Source: Clostridia bacterium
GTDB lineage: Bacteria; Bacillota_A; Clostridia; UBA1381
Direction: 5' to 3'
DNA: 9,729 nucleotides
Assembly (NCBI GenBank): GCA_017553025.1
Contig: JAFZNF010000116.1
Location: 1 to 9,729, forward strand
Positions 1 through 6,972 of this stretch are shown here, piece by piece (the stretch's first letter is position 1; every line of letters begins with the position of its first letter). Made by a program: the position numbers and the translations under genes. The notes under the pieces are model-generated. The model was not told the origin of the DNA. It did not search any database and saw only the letters and a list, made by a program, of their open reading frames with translations.

Positions 1-693
1 ACCCGACGGGTAGTATCCGTAAAGGATAATCCCCGGTCTTACCATATCAAGCTGCATTTCGGGATACATCATAATTGCCGCGCTGTTTGCTATATGCTTT
101 ATTGGGATTTTAACACCTTCTTTTTCAAGCTTTCCTATAAGGTGCATAAATCTTTCAAACTGCATATAGGTATATTCGGGATTTTTTTCGTCGGCACAGG
201 CAAAATGCGAGAAAATTCCGTTAATTTCTATATTGGGAAGTTTTGATATTTTTACTATTTCATCTATCGTATTTTTATCTTCTGCAATAAATCCTATCCG
301 TGACATTCCCGTGTCAATTTTTATATGGATTTTTGCCGTCTTATCCGATTTTTTTGCTATTTGCGATAGAATATGCGCATCAGAAACATTAAATATTGCA
401 GGCACAACATTAAGCTCCAAAAGGTGCGGAAAGTCGTCTGTTGATACCGCACCCAATATAAGTACGGGCGTATCAAATCCCGATTTTCTTATCTGCGCCG
501 CCTCTTCTATCGTCGCTACAGCAAATGCGTCGGTGCCTGCCTCCAAAAGCGCCCTGCAACACTCTCTATATCCGTGTCCGTACGCGTCAGCCTTTACCAC
601 CGACATAATCTTGGTATGCGGTTTCAAAATGCCCTTTATATTGTTAAAATTATACTTTAAGGCATCTATATCTATTTCCGTCCAAGTCCTCAT
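1..693 (-). CDS. alr: Alanine racemase, N-terminal 231 codons (runs off the left edge)
   Basis: PLP-dependent enzyme that interconverts L- and D-alanine in the cytoplasm, supplying D-alanine for peptidoglycan. I translated it from the complement: it opens MRTWTEIDIDALKYN and carries the fold-III PLP-lysine motif VVKADAYGHG (K34 as the Schiff-base lysine). TGMSRIGF follows (R132), then GIFSHFACADE (H163), HIANSAA (S204) and MVRPGIILYG (R219), all in the family's usual order along the TIM barrel. The C-terminal beta domain with the second catalytic tyrosine lies outside the window, so about 60% of a typical 370-390 residue protein is seen. The ATG at 691-693 is preceded by an AGAGG Shine-Dalgarno, and the N-terminus matches the family start. 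It follows nnrE/nnrD after 33 bp with no terminator, so it is probably the fourth gene of the rdgB operon. The nnr-alr pairing is a familiar Firmicutes arrangement. No frameshift is seen in the visible part. Confidence 0.97.
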   Translation of the reverse strand, partial: MRTWTEIDIDALKYNFNNIKGILKPHTKIMSVVKADAYGHGYRECCRALLEAGTDAFAVATIEEAAQIRKSGFDTPVLILGAVSTDDFPHLLELNVVPAIFNVSDAHILSQIAKKSDKTAKIHIKIDTGMSRIGFIAEDKNTIDEIVKISKLPNIEINGIFSHFACADEKNPEYTYMQFERFMHLIGKLEKEGVKIPIKHIANSAAIMMYPEMQLDMVRPGIILYGYYPSG

Positions 694-726
694 TCTAAAT
701 TCCTCTTTATTGTAACATATTTTTTT

Positions 727-2214
727 TCATATTTCCACAGGTAATATGTGGGATATCGCACTTACAATATTGCCTGCCGTCATTGAGGTTTCACCGATAC
801 TTCCTGCTGCAAAATCGCCTGCCGCACCGTGAACATATACAGAGAGCACCGCTGCGTCAAACGGATTTTTGCACACAGGCACAAATCCTGCCAAAATCCC
901 TGCCAAAACATCTCCGCTTCCTGCCGTTGCCATACCGCTGTTACCGTTTACATTGACCGATTGTCTGCCGTCGGGTGCTGTTATTATAGTATGATTTCCC
1001 TTTAAAACAAGTGTCAATCCATTTTTTACCGCAAAGTCATATGATATATCCATTCGCCTCTCTTCAACTTCGCCCGCGCTAATCCCCAAAAGCCGTGCCA
1101 TTTCCATAGCGTGCGGCGTCAAAATAGTATTCCCGCCGCACAGTTTTAAAAGCTCTGGCTTTTGGGATAGTGCATAAAGTCCGTCCGCATCTATTATTAC
1201 AGGTATTCTTGATGCCGCAAGCACATTTTCTAAAATATGTGTGACATACGGTTTTCTTCCTATTCCGTTTCCGAACAGCACGACATCAAAATCGTTTATT
1301 TTCTCTATTATTTTAGTATGCTCGCTTTCAAAATCAAGGCTATTAGTCATAGCCTCCACAACATTTTTTTGGACTATGTCATTTATTTCTTTTGGTACAC
1401 ACGCAGTGACAAGTCCCGCACCTGCCATAAATGCCGCTTTTGCAGATAAGCATACCGCTCCTGCCATACCCTCGCTTCCGCCTATAATCAAAACCTTTCC
1501 GTAATCGCCTTTATGCGAGTTTCTTTGGCGTTTTGGCATAAGTGATTTTGCTTTTTTTTCGTCTGTCACTTCTGCTTTCACACTGGAAAATACTTCCTTC
1601 GGGATTGATATGTCCGCTACTTTTATTTCGCCTGCAAAATCTGCCGCAGGAAATAGCAAAAGTCCTCTTTTATATGCCGCAAATGTCACTGTTTTATCGG
1701 CTTTTACCGCATTTTTAAAGACTTTTCCGCTATCAGCGTCTATCCCCGAGGGGACATCGACTGAAAGCACATAGTTCGAAAAGCTGTTTACAATATCAAA
1801 AATCCCTAATATCTCCTCTGAAATCTCACCCTTTAAGCCTGTGCCGAAAATCGCATCAATCACGCAATCACTTGTTTTTATATCGTTTTTTATATCGCCG
1901 TCGGATAGTGATAAAAACTGCACCGACATATTTTTCAGTATCTCAAAATTAGTTCTTGCGTCGCCTGAAAAGGTGTTCCCGAAAAGGAGATAAATCTTGA
2001 CTTTTTTGCCCGCGTTTATGAGATGCCGTGCAATTGCAAGTCCGTCGCCTGCATTATTCCCCTTTCCGCACAGCACAACAAAGCTGTTAAATCCAAAAAC
2101 CTGCCAAGCGCAGGAGATTGCTGCATTTTCCATTAAAACAATGCTTGGAATACCATACTTTTCCGAGGCAGTTTTATCAGCCTCACGCATTTCGGAAACA
2201 GTACAAATCTTCAT
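727..2214 (-). CDS. nnr: Bifunctional NAD(P)HX epimerase / ADP-dependent NAD(P)HX dehydratase
   Basis: Repairs hydrated NADH and NADPH. The N-terminal NnrE domain (about residues 1-215) interconverts R- and S-NAD(P)HX, and the C-terminal ribokinase-like NnrD domain (about 225-495) dehydrates the S form using ADP. NnrE signs: LMENAA (27-32), CGKGNNAGDGLAIARHL (49-65; K+ and NAD-binding loop), VIDAIFGTGLKGE (118-130) and VDVPSGIDADSG (152-163). NnrD signs: GKVLIIGGSEGMAGA (239-253), IDADGL (341-346), the nucleotide-loop motif NGNSGMATAGSGDVLAG (423-439; catalytic D435), and TPHAMEMARLLG (366-377), where the usual glycine before the glutamate is a methionine. At 495 residues it has the normal length for the fusion. 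The ATG overlaps the stop of the upstream membrane protein as ATGA (2211-2214), with GAGGGG about 8 bases upstream as Shine-Dalgarno, so it is translationally coupled. Cytosolic. Confidence 0.97.
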   Translation of the reverse strand: MKICTVSEMREADKTASEKYGIPSIVLMENAAISCAWQVFGFNSFVVLCGKGNNAGDGLAIARHLINAGKKVKIYLLFGNTFSGDARTNFEILKNMSVQFLSLSDGDIKNDIKTSDCVIDAIFGTGLKGEISEEILGIFDIVNSFSNYVLSVDVPSGIDADSGKVFKNAVKADKTVTFAAYKRGLLLFPAADFAGEIKVADISIPKEVFSSVKAEVTDEKKAKSLMPKRQRNSHKGDYGKVLIIGGSEGMAGAVCLSAKAAFMAGAGLVTACVPKEINDIVQKNVVEAMTNSLDFESEHTKIIEKINDFDVVLFGNGIGRKPYVTHILENVLAASRIPVIIDADGLYALSQKPELLKLCGGNTILTPHAMEMARLLGISAGEVEERRMDISYDFAVKNGLTLVLKGNHTIITAPDGRQSVNVNGNSGMATAGSGDVLAGILAGFVPVCKNPFDAAVLSVYVHGAAGDFAAGSIGETSMTAGNIVSAISHILPVEI

Positions 2215-2723
2215 ACCGTCTGCCCCTCAACATCTTCAGGTCTTAGTGTTACTAAGCTCGGGCTTGCTTTCTTTATCTCTAAAAGCATTTTTTTGCTCGG
2301 CTTAAACAAAAGACGCGTCTTTGTGCCGTTTTTATCAAAATCAACCGCATAAACTCCGTCCTCTATCCCCATTGGCGCCGCGTTAATAATTTTTATATTT
2401 TCGGGCGATGTACCGACTGCAGAAGCGCAGGATAGAATTTCCTTTAAATCAATACTTAAAATGCGTTTTCTTGAGCGTTTTGCCATAATTTTATCTATAT
2501 CAAGTATTGTAGAGGTTACAATATATTCAAATTCTATATCGGTACGTGAAATAAGCCACCACGCTCCATACCATACACCGCATATGAATAAAAAGGAAAA
2601 CTGCCCCAAAAATAATAGCAGTAAAAACGTAATTAAAACTGCCGCAAGAATCACTGCTACAGTCTGTGCTATCTCTTTTGCATCTTTTTTCTTCTTTACC
2701 ATATATTCACAAAAAATATCCAT
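2211..2723 (-). CDS. Small two-helix membrane protein, DUF6106-like, function unknown
   Basis: A 170-residue protein whose function I cannot name. It has a short basic N-terminus (MVKKKKDAKE, residues 8-17), then two hydrophobic segments close together (about 19-39 and 42-58), forming a membrane hairpin. A soluble, probably cytoplasmic, domain of about 110 residues follows. It begins FEYIVTSTILDIDKIMAKRSRKRILSID (65-92) and has a beta-rich look up to the basic segment FKPSKKMLLEIKK (140-152). The order N-terminal basic stretch, hairpin, EYIVT...DIDKI.A.R.RKR matches, from memory, a family of uncharacterised clostridial proteins (DUF6106); that assignment needs a profile search. The start is fixed by AAGGAG about 10 bases upstream, lying inside the last codons of rdgB. 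It begins 1 bp after the rdgB stop and its own stop overlaps the nnr start by 4 bp, so it is co-expressed with two housecleaning enzymes. That placement does not by itself reveal its job. Confidence 0.85.
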   Translation of the reverse strand: MDIFCEYMVKKKKDAKEIAQTVAVILAAVLITFLLLLFLGQFSFLFICGVWYGAWWLISRTDIEFEYIVTSTILDIDKIMAKRSRKRILSIDLKEILSCASAVGTSPENIKIINAAPMGIEDGVYAVDFDKNGTKTRLLFKPSKKMLLEIKKASPSLVTLRPEDVEGQTV

Positions 2724-2724
2724 T

Positions 2725-3309
2725 TTATATTTCTCCTTTTATTTTTTTGTATAGCTCTCTTAATGCTCTGCCTCTGTGACTTACTGCGTCCTTTTCTTGG
2801 GGTGTTGCCTCAGCAAAGGTTTTTCCTATATCATTAGCAAAGAATATTGAATCATAGCCAAACCCGCCGTTTCCTTTTTCCTCGTAGGTAATATCTCCGA
2901 AAACGCGTCCCTCTGCCTCAACGCTTTTTCCGTCGGGAAAGAGCATAACCACACTTGATATAAAAAATGCGCTCCTGTCGCTTTCATTCTCCATTGCTTT
3001 TAATAGTTTTGAACGCAGTTCGCTGTCTGTTGCTCCCTCACCTGCAAATCTTGCAGAATATAACCCGGGCGCTCCTTGCAGAGCATTTACACACAGTCCT
3101 GAATCGTCTGCAATAACAGGAAGGTTACAAAGCTGTGATACAGCCTTTGCCTTTATCATTGCATTTTCAGCAAAGGTTGCGCCTGTTTCGGGAATTTCAA
3201 TATTTATGCCCAAATCTTTCATTGTAAACACACGAATGCCCAAATCCTTTAAAATCTCGGCAAATTCTCTTGCCTTTCCGCTGTTATTTGTTGCCGCAAC
3301 TATCTCCAC
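2725..3309 (-). CDS. rdgB: RdgB/HAM1 family XTP/dITP pyrophosphatase
   Basis: Nucleotide-pool sanitising enzyme that hydrolyses non-canonical purine triphosphates (dITP, XTP, ITP) to the monophosphate and pyrophosphate, keeping deaminated bases out of DNA and RNA. Family motifs occur in order: ATNNSGKAREF (6-16, phosphate binding), ETGATFAENAMIKA (41-54), IADDSGLCVNAL (66-77; acidic pair with catalytic Asp), PGLYSARFAG (81-90), GNGGFGYDSIFF (146-157; base recognition) and SHRGRAL (177-183). At 194 residues it is full length. The start is GTG (complement of 3307-3309), chosen because MEIVAATNN is the normal family N-terminus and AAGGGGA lies about 7 bases upstream. It is the first gene of the leftward operon, with a strong promoter at 3344-3372 giving a predicted leader of about 28 bases. 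Its last codons contain the Shine-Dalgarno of the next gene. Confidence 0.97.
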   Translation of the reverse strand: MEIVAATNNSGKAREFAEILKDLGIRVFTMKDLGINIEIPETGATFAENAMIKAKAVSQLCNLPVIADDSGLCVNALQGAPGLYSARFAGEGATDSELRSKLLKAMENESDRSAFFISSVVMLFPDGKSVEAEGRVFGDITYEEKGNGGFGYDSIFFANDIGKTFAEATPQEKDAVSHRGRALRELYKKIKGEI

Positions 3310-3343
3310 TTTATTTTTCCCCTTATCAGTCCTTTACTCTTTT

Positions 3344-3372
3344 ATTATACACTTAATACTACTTGCCGTCAA
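3344..3372 (-). promoter_or_regulatory. Sigma-A type promoter for the rdgB operon
   Basis: On the minus strand, TTGACG (complement of 3367-3372) is followed by a 17-base spacer and a perfect TATAAT (complement of 3344-3349). The predicted transcription start is near 3337, about 28 bases before the rdgB GTG. Five of six -35 bases and all -10 bases match the vegetative consensus. Its -35 shares two base pairs (3367-3368) with the -35 of the divergent recD2 promoter. Confidence 0.85.
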
Positions 3373-3391
3373 CAAAAAAATGTGCTATAAT
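3363..3391 (+). promoter_or_regulatory. Sigma-A type promoter (extended -10) for recD2
   Basis: TTGCCG (3363-3368), a 17-base spacer, then TATAAT (3386-3391) preceded by TGC, which gives a TGn extended -10. The predicted start is near 3398, leaving a leader of about 37 bases before the recD2 ATG at 3435. The open frame in phase with recD2 extends back to a TTG at 3363, but that codon is part of this -35 box, so it cannot be the translation start. Confidence 0.85.
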
Positions 3392-3434
3392 TACGGAAGA
3401 ATGTTATATTTTGTATTTTTTGAGGGGCAGAACT

Positions 3435-5657
3435 ATGGAGGATAATATTACCCTTTCGGGCAGGGTATACAGCATAATATATCAAAATCCCGCAAACGGG
3501 TATACCGTCCTTGAAATTGACTCATCATCTTGCGGTCTTTTTACTGCGACAGGGTATATGCCATATGCTTCAGAGGGCGAAAATCTGTGCCTTACAGGAG
3601 ATTGGTGTGTTCACCCTGATTACGGCGAGCAGTTCCGCGTTATCTCCTATGAAACAATACTGCCTACTGATGAAAGCTCGATTTTAGAATATCTTGCATC
3701 AGGGGTCATATACGGAGTGAAGACAGCTACGGCAAAAAAAATAGTGGACTATTTCGGTGCTGACGCTCTTAATGTTATGCTTAATGAGCCGTTAAGGCTC
3801 AGTGAAATTAAGGGGATTTCCGTTTCGCGTGCCGAAAAAATCGGAAAGTCTTACTTAGAACTCCAGTCAATGCAGAGCATAGTTGTATTTTTACAGCAGT
3901 ACGGACTTCCCCCAAGCCTTGCGGTAAAAATACACCGCAGTCTGGGCTCTTCTGCGATATCAGAAATAAGGGAAAATCCGTACATTTTATGTGAAGAAAT
4001 TGACGGCATATCATTTAAAACCGCAGACAGTATAGCATATGCGCGGGGTATGTCAAAAACCTCGCATCTCCGTCTGCGCTCAGGCATAAAATTCATCTTA
4101 AAATCAGAGGCATATGATTTCGGGCATACCTGTCTGCCTTTTGAAATGCTAAAATCCAAGGCTCAATCAAAATTATCTGTATCAGAAGATGACATATCTT
4201 CACAAATTGACGCTCTTTGTCAGGCAAAGGAACTAATTACAGATGACGGTTTCTGCTATCTTCCGTATTTTTTTGAAGCGGAACGCTATGTCGCATCGCG
4301 TATCCGCTCTTTGGGTGCTTTCTCGCCTCCCCTTTTTATGAGCGAGAAGGAAATGGAGAATATAATCTGCTGCGTGCAGGAGGACAGCAGTATAACGCTT
4401 GATTCTAAGCAGCGGCTTGCCGTTTTGGAGTCTGCGCGTCATAATGCAGTCGTTATAACAGGCGGACCAGGTACGGGAAAAACAACAACAATAAATGCAA
4501 TAATCAGGGTTTTTGGCGCTATGCACTTATCCATCGCCCTTGCGGCGCCGACAGGACGCGCTGCAAAGCGTATGACAGAGGTTACGGGGCTTGAGGCTAA
4601 AACCATTCACCGTCTTTTGTGTGTTCAGCCTGATGAAAATTCGGGTTCGGCAAGGTTTATGCATAACGAAAGCAACCCTCTTCCCTACGATGCGATAATA
4701 CTTGATGAAGTCAGTATGATAGATATTCAGCTTATGCACAGTTTCCTGCGTGCGGTAAAAAAAGGCGCAAAGGTGATATTTTCAGGCGACAGCGACCAGC
4801 TACCGTCAGTAGGACCCGGAAATGTTCTTGACGATATCTGCAAAAGCGGATGTATACCCGTTATACGCCTTACCCATATATTCCGTCAGGCACTTGAAAG
4901 CCTTATAATCACAAATGCTCATAAAATCAACTCAGGGATTATGCCTGAAATTGACAGGCACGACAATGATTTCTTCTTTATGAGAAGGTCAGACAGCGAT
5001 GCCGCTGCCCTTACCATATGCGATTTATACGAAAACCGGCTTCCGAAAAGCTACGGCATAAACCCGACATTATCAATACAAGTGCTTTGCCCGTCAAAAA
5101 AGGGAACAGCGGGTGCTTTTAACCTTAATCGCCTGCTGCAGGAGCATATAAACCCCAAAAGCGACCTAAAGGCAGAATATGCTTACGGAAAAACCATATT
5201 CCGCACAGGGGATAAAGTTATGCAGATAAAAAATAATTATGATATTTTATGGGAAAAGGAAAACGGCGAAAAAGGCTCAGGAATTTTTAACGGGGATATG
5301 GGCATTATCGAAAGCCTTTCAGTAAAAGACAGACAAATGATTATAGTATTTGATGACGGGAAGCGCACAGAATACAGCCTTTCTGACCTTGACTCATTAG
5401 ACCTTGCATATGCTATAACAGTTCATAAAAGTCAGGGCAGCGAATTTCATACCGTCATTATGCCCATATGCCGCAGTGCGCCTATGCTTATGTGCCGAAA
5501 TCTTTTATACACGGCGGTAACAAGAGCGAAAAGTATGGTTATTATGGTAGGCTCACCCGCTGTATGTGAGAAAATGGTTGAAAACAACTATGAACAAAAG
5601 CGTTTTTCGGGACTTTTAAAGAAACTAAATGAAAATTACAATATCTTTGAGCTATAA
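3435..5657 (+). CDS. recD2: RecD2-family ATP-dependent DNA helicase (superfamily 1B)
   Basis: A 5'-3' single-strand-translocating helicase that acts without RecBC. In bacteria studied it supports DNA repair and replication-fork progress. N-terminal OB-like domain (about 1-75: LSGRVYSIIYQNPANGYTVLEI), helix-hairpin-helix region (about 80-205: YGVKTATAKKIVDYFG, EIKGISVSRAEKIG), and winged linker (about 210-280). The helicase core follows: Walker A GGPGTGKTTT (343-352), motif Ia APTGRAAKRM (371-380), Walker B ILDEVSMID (422-430), motif III GDSDQLPSVGPG (451-462), motif IV RLTHIFRQ (478-485), motif V AYAITVHKSQGSEF (658-671) and motif VI LLYTAVTRAK (690-699). At 740 residues it is full length. 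I start it at the ATG at 3435 because GAGGGG (3422-3427) sits 7 bases upstream and the family N-terminus begins here; a longer in-frame reading from 3363 would begin inside the promoter. It is the only plus-strand gene and ends at a strong terminator, so it is probably monocistronic. Confidence 0.97.
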   Translation: MEDNITLSGRVYSIIYQNPANGYTVLEIDSSSCGLFTATGYMPYASEGENLCLTGDWCVHPDYGEQFRVISYETILPTDESSILEYLASGVIYGVKTATAKKIVDYFGADALNVMLNEPLRLSEIKGISVSRAEKIGKSYLELQSMQSIVVFLQQYGLPPSLAVKIHRSLGSSAISEIRENPYILCEEIDGISFKTADSIAYARGMSKTSHLRLRSGIKFILKSEAYDFGHTCLPFEMLKSKAQSKLSVSEDDISSQIDALCQAKELITDDGFCYLPYFFEAERYVASRIRSLGAFSPPLFMSEKEMENIICCVQEDSSITLDSKQRLAVLESARHNAVVITGGPGTGKTTTINAIIRVFGAMHLSIALAAPTGRAAKRMTEVTGLEAKTIHRLLCVQPDENSGSARFMHNESNPLPYDAIILDEVSMIDIQLMHSFLRAVKKGAKVIFSGDSDQLPSVGPGNVLDDICKSGCIPVIRLTHIFRQALESLIITNAHKINSGIMPEIDRHDNDFFFMRRSDSDAAALTICDLYENRLPKSYGINPTLSIQVLCPSKKGTAGAFNLNRLLQEHINPKSDLKAEYAYGKTIFRTGDKVMQIKNNYDILWEKENGEKGSGIFNGDMGIIESLSVKDRQMIIVFDDGKRTEYSLSDLDSLDLAYAITVHKSQGSEFHTVIMPICRSAPMLMCRNLLYTAVTRAKSMVIMVGSPAVCEKMVENNYEQKRFSGLLKKLNENYNIFEL

Positions 5658-5660
5658 AAC

Positions 5661-5689
5661 TACTGCCGAAAAACTTCGGCAGTATTTTT
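5661..5689 (+). terminator. Intrinsic terminator after recD2, possibly bidirectional
   Basis: A perfect 10-bp stem (TACTGCCGAA, 5661-5670, with TTCGGCAGTA, 5675-5684) with an AAAC loop is followed by five T residues (5685-5689), starting 4 bases after the recD2 stop codon. Read from the minus strand the same stem lies 18 bases past the ctp stop and is followed by GTTTTA, a weaker tail. It may therefore serve both convergent genes, with the plus direction better supported. Confidence 0.88.
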
Positions 5690-5702
5690 AACGAACATTA
5701 CC

Positions 5703-6887
5703 CTAACCGCAAAGAAGCTCTAACGCTTTTTGGAGCTGTGTATCCTCTGATAATTCCATTTCTGAAATTGCCTTTTTAGAGTCTGGCAAAACCTCAATAT
5801 CAGGTTCTATCCCTATACCGTGGATACATACTCCGCTTGGAGTATAGTATTTTGCAGTGGTTATAGACATTCCCGAGCCGTCAACAAAGGAAAATACCGA
5901 TTGTACTATTCCTTTTCCATAACTTTTTGTGCCGACAACCGTTGCTTTTTCATTATCCTTTAATGCGCCCGTCAAAACCTCGGAGGCTGAGGCACTTCCG
6001 CCGTTTATCAGAACAACTATCGGCACGTCAACCGAGTCTGCATCTGATTTTACATCTTTTCTTCTGCCATTCTTATCCTCTGTATAGGTTATAAGCGTTT
6101 CGGGAAGAAGTTTATCTGCGATTTTGCATACCGAATCAAAATCTCCCCCGGGATTATCTCTCAAATCTATGATAAGTCCCGTCATTCCTGCAGTCTTTAA
6201 CGCTTCTAAATGCTCGCAAAACTCATCATATGTGCTTTTTCCGTCCTTTCCCATACCTATTTCAAAACCCGTAATTCTCATATATGCAGTATTATTGGGA
6301 AGCATTTTTGACTTAACGCTGATTTTTGTTATTTTCCCTCTTGTGACCGTAAATTCCTGTTCTTCCCCGCCGTCACGCGCCACACCGATAACAACGCTTG
6401 ATCCTTCCTCGCCTGCTTTCAGGTATGTAGCAGCCTCCGAAAGCTGGGAGGCCGTATACACAGTTTCGTCAATACTCTTTATAACATCTCCCGATTTCAG
6501 ACCCGCTTTCTCTGCAGGGCTATCCTCCATAGGCGAAATTACAATAAGCTGGTTGTTCTCCATATCTGCGCCCAAGGTTGCGCCTATTCCGACATAGCTT
6601 GAAAATACATTATCCTTATATGCGTTAAACTCATCTTTTGGATAATATGAAGTATACGGATCCCCTGTTGATGCTGCCATACCTATCAGGGCATAATCGT
6701 TCATTTTCTCCTCGTCCACATCGTAAATGCAATAGTCTTTGAGCATCTTCGAAACTGCCGACATTTTGGAATTTCCGCCGCCCATACCCCCAAAACTCAA
6801 AATATCCTTAACCGCGCTTGTTAAAAACGCCGTTACAAGCGCAGTAATCAATACTGTAAGAATTGTGTTTTTCTTAGCTAATTTCAC
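5703..6887 (-). CDS. ctp: S41-family C-terminal processing peptidase (PDZ protease)
   Basis: Membrane-anchored serine protease acting outside the cytoplasm. The N-terminus has a basic start and one hydrophobic helix (about 8-27, TILTVLITALVTAFLTSAV), an uncleaved anchor or signal. Then come the family segment GDPYTSYYPKDEF (75-87), a PDZ domain (about 92-180: IGATLGAD, SPAEKAGLKSGDVIKSID) and the S41 catalytic domain (about 190-365: LIIDLRDNPGGDF). The nucleophile is S300 in NGGSASASE, and the general base is K325 in KSYGKGIVQ with Q329. The 25-residue Ser-Lys spacing equals that of E. coli Prc. At 394 residues it is slightly shorter than many homologues, and I see no C-terminal peptidoglycan-binding domain. 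The start is GTG (complement of 6885-6887), with GGAGG (complement of 6897-6901) nine bases upstream. It lies 85 bp downstream of the M23 gene on the same strand. Related proteases degrade cell-wall hydrolases (CtpA in Pseudomonas) or act in sporulation signalling (CtpB in Bacillus); which applies here is inference. Confidence 0.95.
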   Translation of the reverse strand: MKLAKKNTILTVLITALVTAFLTSAVKDILSFGGMGGGNSKMSAVSKMLKDYCIYDVDEEKMNDYALIGMAASTGDPYTSYYPKDEFNAYKDNVFSSYVGIGATLGADMENNQLIVISPMEDSPAEKAGLKSGDVIKSIDETVYTASQLSEAATYLKAGEEGSSVVIGVARDGGEEQEFTVTRGKITKISVKSKMLPNNTAYMRITGFEIGMGKDGKSTYDEFCEHLEALKTAGMTGLIIDLRDNPGGDFDSVCKIADKLLPETLITYTEDKNGRRKDVKSDADSVDVPIVVLINGGSASASEVLTGALKDNEKATVVGTKSYGKGIVQSVFSFVDGSGMSITTAKYYTPSGVCIHGIGIEPDIEVLPDSKKAISEMELSEDTQLQKALELLCG

Positions 6888-6950
6888 CTTTTAAGACCTC
6901 CAAAAGTTTAAGTATATTCTATTTTATGCAGATTTTGGGATAATATTATA

Positions 6951-6966
6951 GGGGCGTTTCCGCCCC
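6951..6966 (-). other. GC-rich hairpin with GAAA tetraloop between the M23 and ctp genes
   Basis: As minus-strand RNA, GGGGCG pairs with CGCCCC across a GAAA loop, a GNRA tetraloop, beginning 6 bases past the M23 stop codon. It is not followed by a U tract (next bases UAUAAUAUUAUCCC), so it is not a convincing intrinsic terminator. It may stabilise or process the upstream message or lower transcription into ctp. A TATAAT on the minus strand (complement of 6945-6950) directly abuts it but has no recognisable -35, so I do not call a promoter. The rest of the 85-bp gap is AT-rich and holds only the ctp ribosome binding site. Confidence 0.55.
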
Positions 6967-6972
6967 ATACTT

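Noticed and set aside
233..715. A 160-codon plus-strand open frame at the left edge.
   Set aside because: It is antisense to the alanine racemase gene, whose minus-strand reading shows all catalytic motifs. The plus translation is low-complexity and serine-rich with no family signs.
3363..3434. A 24-residue N-terminal extension of recD2 from the TTG at 3363.
   Set aside because: The TTG is inside the -35 box and upstream of the predicted transcription start. The ATG at 3435 has a proper ribosome site and the normal family N-terminus.
6124..6597. A 157-codon plus-strand open frame opposite the S41 peptidase.
   Set aside because: It mirrors the ctp coding frame and has no recognisable domain or ribosome site. 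The minus-strand product is unambiguous.
6888..6906. A weak hairpin (CTTTT/AAAAG) that would place the ctp ribosome binding site in its loop.
   Set aside because: It has only five mostly A-T pairs and leaves the GGAGG exposed in the loop. This is too weak to call a regulatory element.
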